Below, one piece after another: positions 7,178 to 12,928 of a DNA stretch of 12,928 bases. The notes under the pieces are model-generated. The model worked only from the letters and a program-made list of their open reading frames with translations. It was not told the origin of the DNA and did no database searches. The position numbers were made by a program, and so were the translations under genes. The stretch is from an uncultured Planctomycetaceae bacterium (GTDB taxonomy: Bacteria; Planctomycetota; Planctomycetia; Pirellulales; UBA1268): the NCBI GenBank assembly GCA_937926325.1, contig CALAZQ010000324.1, positions 1-12,928 on the forward strand, in the 5' to 3' direction. Position 1 is the first letter of the stretch, and every line of letters begins with the position of its first letter.

Positions 7178-8242
7178 ATGCGGCAGAAAACACTCCTCGT
7201 CACCGGTTCCTCAGGCCTGATCGGCAGCGAGGTGGCGACCCATTTTGATGCCCTCGGCTGGCAGATTCACGGCGTTGACAACAACCAGCGGGCGGTCTTT
7301 TTCGGTCCCGCTGGCGACACCCGCTGGAACCAGTCGCGGCTGACAGCGTCCCTCGCGAGCTTCACCCATCACGAGCTCGACATTCGCGACCGGGCCGGCG
7401 TGCTGCGGCTCGTGGCCGACCTCAGGCCGCAGGCGGTGGTCCACACCGCTGCCCAGCCGTCACATGACCGGGCGGCGGCGATTCCCTTTGATGATTTCGA
7501 TACCAACGCGGTCGGCACGCTCAACCTGCTCGAGGCCTGTCGGCAGGCCTGTCCCGAAAGCCCGTTTGTGCATCTGAGCACCAACAAGGTCTATGGCGAT
7601 GCCCCCAATGAGATTCCGCTGGTCGAACACGAGACCCGCTGGGACTATGCCGACGAGGCGTTTGCCCACGGCATTCCCGAGACCTTCCGCATCGATGCCA
7701 GCAAGCACTCGCTGTTCGGGGCTTCCAAGGTGGCCGCCGATGTGATGGTGCAGGAGTACGGCCGCTATTTTGATCTGCCGACCTGCTGCCTGCGGGGTGG
7801 CTGCCTGACCGGGCCAGCCCACTCCGGTGTCGAACTGCACGGCTTCTTGAGCTTCCTGGTGAAGTGCAACCTCGAGGGCCGGCGGTACACCATCTTCGGC
7901 TACAAGGGCAAGCAGGTGCGGGACAACATCCATGCCTCCGACGTGGCCCGGTTCATCGAGCGGTTTATCGCAGCGCCGCGGCCGGCCGCGGTCTATAACA
8001 TCGGCGGTGGCAAGGCCAACAGCTGCTCGATTCTCGAGGCCTTCAAGCTCGTGGCCGACCGCACCGGCCGCAAAATGGACTCTGGCTACGACGAGCAGGC
8101 CCGGGCCGGCGACCACATCTGCTACTACTCAGACCTCCGGAAGATCGAGGCCGACTATCCCGGCTGGCGGCCGGAGGTGACCCTGGGCGAGACCCTCGAC
8201 CAAATCGTCGATGCCTGGCAGCGGCGGGAGGGAAATCTCTGA
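7178..8242 (+). CDS. NAD-dependent sugar epimerase/dehydratase, CDP-paratose 2-epimerase type, FxxxK variant
   Basis: Extended short-chain dehydrogenase (SDR) of 354 residues, cytoplasmic, acting on a nucleotide-activated sugar. The N-terminal Rossmann motif is TGSSGLIG (9-16), with D34 at the end of beta-2 pointing to [12 protein letters not shown] (133-141), [14 protein letters not shown] (243-256) and [17 protein letters not shown] (273-289) correspond to [22 protein letters not shown] and FNIGG-NSLSLLELF of Salmonella tyvelose epimerase, the basis for the family call. The catalytic YxxxK reads SLFGASK (178-184), with Phe180 at the Tyr site. From memory the stretch [13 protein letters not shown] is common in a bacterial subgroup of this family, so it is probably a subgroup trait rather than a lesion; this was not checked. 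First gene of a plus-strand pair, with the second 39 bp on. Likely role: cell-surface polysaccharide or glycan precursor synthesis. The exact substrate is unknown. Confidence 0.85.
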   Translation: MRQKTLLVTGSSGLIGSEVATHFDALGWQIHGVDNNQRAVFFGPAGDTRWNQSRLTASLASFTHHELDIRDRAGVLRLVADLRPQAVVHTAAQPSHDRAAAIPFDDFDTNAVGTLNLLEACRQACPESPFVHLSTNKVYGDAPNEIPLVEHETRWDYADEAFAHGIPETFRIDASKHSLFGASKVAADVMVQEYGRYFDLPTCCLRGGCLTGPAHSGVELHGFLSFLVKCNLEGRRYTIFGYKGKQVRDNIHASDVARFIERFIAAPRPAAVYNIGGGKANSCSILEAFKLVADRTGRKMDSGYDEQARAGDHICYYSDLRKIEADYPGWRPEVTLGETLDQIVDAWQRREGNL

Positions 8243-8245
8243 CAT

Positions 8246-8266
8246 GAATCATCGAATGCATGATTC
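8246..8266. repeat. 7-bp inverted repeat between the epimerase genes
   Basis: GAATCAT (8246-8252) and ATGATTC (8260-8266) are perfect inverted copies separated by 7 bases. The element fills most of the 39-bp spacer between the two epimerase genes. It could form a small hairpin that tunes translation or mRNA stability, or be an operator-like site. There is no T-run, so it is not a typical terminator. Confidence 0.35.
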
Positions 8267-8281
8267 CGGGGGTCTCTTGTC

Positions 8282-9382
8282 GTGACGAAGCTCCTGATCA
8301 CCGGTGGCTGTGGGTTTGTGGGGGCGGCGGTCTGCCGGCGGCTGTTGGCTGCCCACAGTGGCTTGTCGATCACGGTGCTCGATAGCCTGCGGCGGGCTGG
8401 AGCTGAGACCAACCGCGAACAACTTGCGGCCGTCGGCGTGACGGTCGTCCATGGCGACATCCGGCTGGCCAGCGACATCGACAGCCTCGGGGCGGGCCCC
8501 GGCAGCTTTGACTGGGTGATCGATGCCGCAGCCGAGCCGAGTGTGCTCGCCGGCACGGCGGCCGGGGCGGCGGTCGGCAGCGGGGTGACGACCCGGCAGC
8601 TGCTTGAGCACAACCTCGGCGGCACGATCAACCTCCTTGAGGCGGCAGCCCGCTGGAATGCCGGTGTGATCCTGCTTTCGACCAGCCGGGTCTATTCGAT
8701 TGCGGCGTTGTCTGATTTACCGCTGGTCCCCCAAGAAGACCCTGCCCGGGCCGCGGCGGCGTTTACCCTCGATGTGTCCGAGTCGAGCCGGCTGCCCCCT
8801 GGGGTCGGCCCCGCGGGCATCACCGAGGACTTTTCCACCGCGGCTCCGGTATCGCTTTACGGGGCGACCAAGCTTGCCAGTGAGACGCTGGCGCTGGAAT
8901 ATGCCCACCGCTTCGGCACCCCGTTGTTGATCAACCGGTGTGGCGTGATGGCTGGTGCCGGTCAGTTCGGCCGGCCTGATCAGGGGATTTTTTCCTGGTG
9001 GATCAGGCAGTGGCAGGCCCGCCGGCCGCTGGGCTATATCGGCTTTGGCGGCCGGGGGTTGCAGGTCCGCGACTGCCTGCATCCCGATGACCTGGCCGAC
9101 CTGCTGCTGGTGCAGCTGGCTGCGGCCCCGTCCGGCCCGCTGCTCCTCAATGTCTCCGGTGGGGCGAGCTCAGCCTGGAGCCTGGCCCAGCTCTCAGCCT
9201 GGTGCACCGAGCACCTCGGGCCCCACCAGGTGTCGGCCACCGCAGAGACCCGCCCCTATGACCTGCCCTGGGTCGTGCTTGACCATGGCCGGGTGACCGA
9301 GCAGTGCGGCTGGCGGCCGCAGCGGACGACCGAATCGATCCTCGCCGAGATTGCCGGGGTGAGCCGTTCAGGGAGCAGATGA
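8282..9382 (+). CDS. NAD-dependent sugar epimerase/dehydratase, CDP-paratose 2-epimerase-like
   Basis: Second extended SDR of the pair, 366 residues. The N-terminal TGGCGFVG (7-14) is the NAD-binding Gly motif. HGDIR (57-61), NLGGTINLLEA (111-121), LLSTSRVY (131-138), the catalytic SLYGATK with Y193 and K197, and LQVRDCLHPDDLADLL (260-275) follow the same family order as CDP-tyvelose/paratose epimerases and nucleotide-sugar dehydratases. Unlike its neighbour it keeps the full YxxxK. The start is the GTG at 8282, chosen because it begins directly before the first Rossmann strand; no in-frame ATG fits. The GTG overlaps the stop of a 13-codon reading frame from the ATG at 8244 (GTGA overlap), so initiation could be coupled. 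The two neighbours are only distantly alike, so an old duplication or separate recruitment are both possible. They probably act in the same surface-glycan pathway. Confidence 0.83.
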   Translation: MTKLLITGGCGFVGAAVCRRLLAAHSGLSITVLDSLRRAGAETNREQLAAVGVTVVHGDIRLASDIDSLGAGPGSFDWVIDAAAEPSVLAGTAAGAAVGSGVTTRQLLEHNLGGTINLLEAAARWNAGVILLSTSRVYSIAALSDLPLVPQEDPARAAAAFTLDVSESSRLPPGVGPAGITEDFSTAAPVSLYGATKLASETLALEYAHRFGTPLLINRCGVMAGAGQFGRPDQGIFSWWIRQWQARRPLGYIGFGGRGLQVRDCLHPDDLADLLLVQLAAAPSGPLLLNVSGGASSAWSLAQLSAWCTEHLGPHQVSATAETRPYDLPWVVLDHGRVTEQCGWRPQRTTESILAEIAGVSRSGSR

Positions 9383-9427
9383 TCATCCCCGTTTGTACGC
9401 GCCAGTACTTTCAGCCGCCCGCAGGCG

Positions 9428-9433
9428 TATAGT
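9428..9433 (+). promoter_or_regulatory. Possible -10 element (TATAGT)
   Basis: TATAGT at 9428-9433 is one change from TATAAT and lies about 90 bases upstream of the small gene at 9526, in the 143-bp region after the second epimerase gene. Only a poor -35 match (TACTTT at 9406, 16-base spacing) is present, so this is a weak call. Confidence 0.25.
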
Positions 9434-9525
9434 TTCCGAGTGTTTTCGGCAGACTCGCCGAAGCAGGTTCGGGCATGACGCCAGGTCCGGCAAAATGTTG
9501 GTGTTCTCTGACGAAGGTGTTCTTC

Positions 9526-9861
9526 ATGCTCAACCGCAGTGCGGTGGTGATCGGTCCCGAGCCATCGTTCCTTGCGTGGCTCAAGACGACCGGGCGGTCG
9601 GAAGAGTCACTTCGGCAACAGAAAGGCGTGGCTGATCGGCGGGTCTATTTGATTCCGGCCTGCGCCGATCTCGACGAGGGTGACGAGGTCGTTGGTGATC
9701 TCTTTCAGGAGATTTTTCATCGTGAGCTACAGGCCTGGCATATGGACATGAGCCAGTGGCCCGACACCGGCGATTTCCAGCTGTTCACCCGCTGGTTTAC
9801 CGTCGATGTTGTGCCCTTTGTGGATGACATCGGCCGCGGGATTATCGCTGTAGCAAAGTAA
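9526..9861 (+). CDS. Small conserved-looking protein of unknown function
   Basis: A 111-residue soluble acidic protein with no signal peptide or membrane segment. It begins MLNRSAVVIGPEPSFLAWL, has a strand-like VYLIPACADLDEGDEV, a helix rich in Glu/Phe (VGDLFQEIFHRELQAW), then DMSQWPDTGDFQLFTRWF and a final hydrophobic strand. I recall unnamed bacterial proteins with the same plan (MLNR start, VYL(I/V), helix, W-P, LFREWF), so it is probably a conserved family, but I know no function. The ATG at 9526 was preferred to one 17 codons upstream (9475), because family-like sequence starts there and the extra residues (CWCSLTK) look non-coding. The gene stands alone between the epimerase pair and the convergent PQQ-like gene. 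Confidence 0.7.
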   Translation: MLNRSAVVIGPEPSFLAWLKTTGRSEESLRQQKGVADRRVYLIPACADLDEGDEVVGDLFQEIFHRELQAWHMDMSQWPDTGDFQLFTRWFTVDVVPFVDDIGRGIIAVAK

Positions 9862-9963
9862 AGATGCAGCTACATTCGCACACTTCGGGGTTGGTAGATC
9901 CGGCCTTCACGAGAAAAGAGGTTGACGTCGGGCGTGAACTGCCTGTCGCGAGGTTTCCGTCAC

Positions 9964-11565
9964 TCACCCAGCTGCTGCAACTCGGAGTCTGACGCGAATC
10001 AGTGCATCTGTCGTGCGGAAGAGCAGGCTGTCGGCAAGCAGCCGGGGCGTGGCAAAGCAGCCGCCGGGCAGTTGGAACTGCTGAAGAATTTCACCGTCTT
10101 TGAGAGCCAGCAGGCTGCAGGCTCCCGTCTCGCTTACGCAGAGCATGGTGTTCCCGATAAGAATCGGCGACGCGGTGAAGCTGCCGCCGACACGTCGCTT
10201 CCAGAGCACGTTGCCAGTTGTAAGGTCGCGGCAATGGGCGAGACCGTCGTCATGGACAAGATAGAGACGGCCCTCCTTGACGACCGGCGAGGGGACGTAG
10301 GGCACCTCGCTCGACTTGGTCTCTCGCCAGAGCAGCTTCGGTGTCGGGCCAGTCGTGACGACGCGGCCAGCAGTCGCAGAAATTTCGGGTTCGTCGAACT
10401 CGTCAAGTTTGAGTGCCAGCAGCACCCGCTCGGGAAACCCGCTGCCGGCCACACAGATGCCGTCGGCAATCAGTGGGGTGATGGCCGAGACGCTGGCAAT
10501 GCCACCGGCCTGCCAGAGCAGTTCACCGTCGGCAAGGCGGCGGCACTCGATCGCCTCAAGGCCTGAGACAATCGTCGCCGGGGTCGCCGGCTGGGCCGAA
10601 TCCGTTGTGTTGGGCTGCTCGAACACGATTGGTGATGAGTAGCTTCCATCACCGCTAGCTGGTCGCCTTCGCCGCCAAAGGATTTCACCTGTCTCAGCCT
10701 GGACAGCCACCATGAAGCTCTGCGGCCCGTTATCGACGTTGAGCAGCACCAGGCCATGGCTCAATGCGGGAGAAGACGCAAAGCCATGCATGGCGGCAAA
10801 AGGGCCGAGTTCGGTCTTCCAGATACGATCGCCCGTCGTCGAAAAAGCGGCGATGAAAGCTTTGACCTCTGCGGCCCAAGCAACATAGAGCCGTCGTCCG
10901 TCCGAGCACGGGGTCGAGGCAGCATCGGAGGTCTTGGCGTGTCGAGTTGGAAAATCTCCCTGAGCCAATTCAACCTGCCACAAGGGGCCTTCGTTCGTCG
11001 AATTGACCGCCCAGAGCCAAAGCCGCTGATCGGCATCGCTACCAGTCAGAAAAATGTTCTCACCTACGATAAGAGGCGTCCCGGTTCCTTGCCCGATGAG
11101 GGGCCTTTGCCAGCGAACTGCACTCGGCAATGCAATGGTCTTGGAAAGCGTCAGCGGCTGGCTACTGGCTAAGCGTCCGGCTGCTGGATGACGCCACGCC
11201 GGCTGGTCGCTTGGCTCTAACAACAGCCCAGCAGTTGCTGGCGGCAACGCATGGGTCTGGGGCACTATTTCCTTGATAGCCGGTAAGCGAGGAGGCGGTG
11301 GATTGATCAGGCTGGCAACAGGTGCCGGCAGCCATTCGACTCCGCCGACATCAGCGACAAATTCGATAACGGCCCATCCGAGGTACCCCATAGAGGCGAC
11401 GAAAATACAACCAACAACAAGCTGCTTGGTCAGCGCAGCGGTAGTCGGCCTCTTCTGCCTGCCTGCAGAAGATCCTGCCACCTTAGGAGAGGACAGAACG
11501 TCGGAGCGTGTTCCCTCGCTGTTTGACATGCTCCTCACCGCTGCGGGCGGAACAACAGAAGCCAT
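9964..11565 (-). CDS. Membrane-anchored PQQ-like beta-propeller protein
   Basis: 533 residues. A charged Ser-rich N-terminus of about 45 residues is followed by one membrane segment (about 48-70, QLVVGCIFVASMGYLGWAVI) and a Pro-rich linker, so the C-terminal part is probably outside the cytoplasmic membrane. The rest is a propeller of PQQ-like repeats. Blades are marked by the recurrent 'GxxLW' strand followed by 'SPxx': GPLWQVEL, DRIWKTEL with FASSPALS, GEILWRRR with YSSPIVF, GELLWQAG with ITPLIADG, PKLLWRET with VPSPVVKEGRLYLV, GNVLWKRR with FTASPILIG. Such propellers occur in PQQ-dependent dehydrogenases, but also in BamB-like scaffold proteins; no dehydrogenase active-site residues are recognisable, so a binding or assembly role is more likely. 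The start could instead be 12 codons later (11529). Last gene of a minus-strand set, 21 bp after the secreted-protein gene. Confidence 0.8.
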   Translation of the reverse strand: MASVVPPAAVRSMSNSEGTRSDVLSSPKVAGSSAGRQKRPTTAALTKQLVVGCIFVASMGYLGWAVIEFVADVGGVEWLPAPVASLINPPPPRLPAIKEIVPQTHALPPATAGLLLEPSDQPAWRHPAAGRLASSQPLTLSKTIALPSAVRWQRPLIGQGTGTPLIVGENIFLTGSDADQRLWLWAVNSTNEGPLWQVELAQGDFPTRHAKTSDAASTPCSDGRRLYVAWAAEVKAFIAAFSTTGDRIWKTELGPFAAMHGFASSPALSHGLVLLNVDNGPQSFMVAVQAETGEILWRRRRPASGDGSYSSPIVFEQPNTTDSAQPATPATIVSGLEAIECRRLADGELLWQAGGIASVSAITPLIADGICVAGSGFPERVLLALKLDEFDEPEISATAGRVVTTGPTPKLLWRETKSSEVPYVPSPVVKEGRLYLVHDDGLAHCRDLTTGNVLWKRRVGGSFTASPILIGNTMLCVSETGACSLLALKDGEILQQFQLPGGCFATPRLLADSLLFRTTDALIRVRLRVAAAG

Positions 11566-11586
11566 CCTGGCCCGATGCGAACCTCG

Positions 11587-12126
11587 CTACTTGCGGGGTG
11601 GCAGATGGGACTTTTTCGGCCGCGTGAGGCTCTGGACCTTTGGCGTCTGGTCACCCTTCCGCCGAATCACAATGGCCGAGCGGTCGCTGCGAACAGAGAC
11701 GGTCACGAATACCTCGTCGTCCTTCAGAATCTCAAGCAGGCTCGGTTTCTCGTCGCTCGGCCGATAGGGAAGCTTGAGTGGTTTGCGGACACCGGACCGC
11801 ATGTCAGGAATGCCGACATCGACAACACCGTCCGGCATGAATTCAAACGTGACCGGGATGTACTGCTCCCACCGATCTTTGCCGGCATTGGGGTTGAGTG
11901 GTGAAAAAGCTCTTGGATCGGTCCGGCCGCCGGTTCGGGTGTAATCGGAAAAATCGACACCCAGGTTTCCCTTCATCTCCCATTTCCCGAGGATCATTTC
12001 CGACGGACGCTGCTTGGCGTCGGTGTCGGCCGCCTGCACCCTGGCTGAAATGACCGCGGCAACTGTTGTCAGGAAGACAAGCGAGCATATGACGCGTGCC
12101 AGCATTCGTTTCCACTCCGTAATCAT
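11587..12126 (-). CDS. Predicted secreted protein of unknown function
   Basis: 179 residues with a clear signal peptide: a basic start (MITEWKRMLAR), a hydrophobic core (VICSLVFLTTVAAVIS) and a probable cleavage after VQA at 32. The mature part of about 147 residues contains ILGKWEM (45-51) and VTFEFMPDGVVDVGIPD (92-108), a pattern like the small beta-barrel or lipocalin-like 'G-x-W ... F-x-x-DG' proteins abundant in planctomycetes, then a basic tail (RPKKSHLPPRK). No specific function is recognised. Its ATG overlaps the TGA of the upstream ATPase gene (ATGA, 12126-12123), which indicates translational coupling, and the PQQ-like gene follows after 21 bp. It may therefore serve the same envelope system. 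Confidence 0.75.
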   Translation of the reverse strand: MITEWKRMLARVICSLVFLTTVAAVISARVQAADTDAKQRPSEMILGKWEMKGNLGVDFSDYTRTGGRTDPRAFSPLNPNAGKDRWEQYIPVTFEFMPDGVVDVGIPDMRSGVRKPLKLPYRPSDEKPSLLEILKDDEVFVTVSVRSDRSAIVIRRKGDQTPKVQSLTRPKKSHLPPRK

Positions 12127-12926
12127 GTGCGGGTTCCCGATCCGAGCACTCGCCAGAGTTCAGCAGGGCTGGTGATCCCCTGCTGAACCAGCTCTCGGGC
12201 CTGATCGGCGAGGGGCATCATCCCATGCTCGATAGCCAGCCGATAGATTTCCCGGCTGTCGGCCTTCTGCAGGATTGCCGGACCAATGGCGGCGTTGCGA
12301 AGATCGAGATACTCACTGAGGATCGCCCGGTCGGCATAGCCGGTGTTGTTGCACTGCTTGCAGCCGACTGGGACCCTGGCTTTTTCGAGGTCAAGCCCGT
12401 AGAAATCGTCCGGGTTTGTTGATTCCCGGGCACAGGAGCAGAGAATCCGCAGCAATCGTTGCGTGATGACTGCAATCAGGCCGCTGCGGACGAGAAAGGG
12501 CTCGATCCCCATTTCGATTAGCCTGGTGACAGCTGTGGCGGCAGAGTCAGAGTGGAAGGTCGCGATCAGCAGCTGACCGGTGAGCGACGCCTGAATCGCG
12601 AATTCAGCCGTTTCGCGATCGCGGATTTCACCGACCATGATTACCTCGGGGTCCTGCCGCATCAGCGACCGCAGGCCGGTCTGTAGGTCAAATCCACCCG
12701 CCAGATTGACTTGGCTCTGGGCCACTCCGTCAACCGGCACCTCGATCGGATCTTCCAGCGTGACGATGCTGCGGGCGCCGTTGTTGGATGTGACAAGGTG
12801 ACGCAGGCAGGCATAGAGCGTGGTCGATTTGCCACTGCCCGCCGGGCCGGTGATGAGAATCGCCCCGCTTGTCTCGACGAGTGCGTTCTTGATCAGTTGG
12901 GTGATTTCAGTCCGATTACCAAGCTC
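12123..12926 (-). CDS. GspE/PilB-family secretion/pilus ATPase, N-terminus outside window
   Basis: C-terminal 267 residues of a hexameric AAA-type ATPase that powers type II secretion or type IV pilus assembly at the cytoplasmic face of the inner membrane. All core motifs are present. Numbered from the first visible residue they are: Walker A GPAGSGKST (27-35), Asp box IVTLEDPIE (54-62), Walker B VIMVGEIRD (95-103) and His box TGQLLIATFHSDS (116-128). ITQRLLR (155-161) precedes the zinc-binding cysteines. These are atypical: the first pair is C-x-C (C163, C165) and the second C-x-x-C (C189, C192), with a loop of only about 23 residues. The N-terminal domain lies beyond the right edge. The frame is open to base 12926; an internal GTG at 12740 is not a start, since the ATPase core begins earlier. 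PilT is less likely because of the cysteine motif. Confidence 0.9.
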   Translation of the reverse strand, partial: ELGNRTEITQLIKNALVETSGAILITGPAGSGKSTTLYACLRHLVTSNNGARSIVTLEDPIEVPVDGVAQSQVNLAGGFDLQTGLRSLMRQDPEVIMVGEIRDRETAEFAIQASLTGQLLIATFHSDSAATAVTRLIEMGIEPFLVRSGLIAVITQRLLRILCSCARESTNPDDFYGLDLEKARVPVGCKQCNNTGYADRAILSEYLDLRNAAIGPAILQKADSREIYRLAIEHGMMPLADQARELVQQGITSPAELWRVLGSGTRT

Positions 12927-12928
12927 GT

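Noticed and set aside
9378..9387. GATGATCATC palindrome at the end of the second epimerase gene
   Set aside because: Ten bases straddling the stop codon; easily expected by chance and no related copy seen nearby.
9906..9938. TTCACG/CGTGAA inverted repeat between the convergent genes as a terminator
   Set aside because: Only 6 paired bases with a 21-base loop and no T-run.
9922..10566. 214-codon plus-strand open frame
   Set aside because: Antisense to the PQQ-like propeller gene, which shows repeated blade motifs.

Overview
The window looks like chromosomal DNA from a GC-rich planctomycete-type bacterium. This is an inference from gene content, from mostly absent Shine-Dalgarno sequences and from the style of the proteins (membrane-anchored PQQ-like propeller, GyrB with a Gly-rich linker in its insert). 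No marker in the window fixes the species. There are eleven genes, two of them cut by the window edges, and no rRNA, tRNA, IS element or CRISPR array.

Left part (1-5575, all on the minus strand): the chromosomal replication block in the order dnaA - 581 bp gap - dnaN - dciA (DUF721) - gyrB. dciA sits where recF is found in many bacteria. The most unusual gene is dnaA. Its C-terminal DNA-binding domain carries an intact GGRDHTT signature, but the protein has only 329 residues, lacks a recognisable Walker A lysine and Walker B acidic pair, and lacks the AAA+ lid between the core and domain IV. The gene-free stretch between dnaA and dnaN holds a switch in GC skew, an AT-rich inverted repeat and a shared GCAACGC motif, so it is the best candidate for oriC in the window. 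No consensus DnaA box was seen.

Middle (5683-9861): a divergent NifS/IscS-type cysteine desulfurase lies just upstream of dnaA on the same strand. Opposite to it, two adjacent NAD-dependent sugar epimerase/dehydratase genes of the CDP-paratose (tyvelose) 2-epimerase type run on the plus strand. The first has Phe at the usual catalytic Tyr position. A small conserved-looking protein of unknown function follows.

Right part (9964-12928, minus strand): a tight gene set reading inward from the right edge. It begins with a GspE/PilB-type secretion or pilus ATPase (N-terminus outside the window), overlaps by ATGA with a secreted protein of about 180 residues, and ends 21 bases later with a membrane-anchored PQQ-like beta-propeller protein. 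The arrangement suggests co-translation and an envelope-related job.
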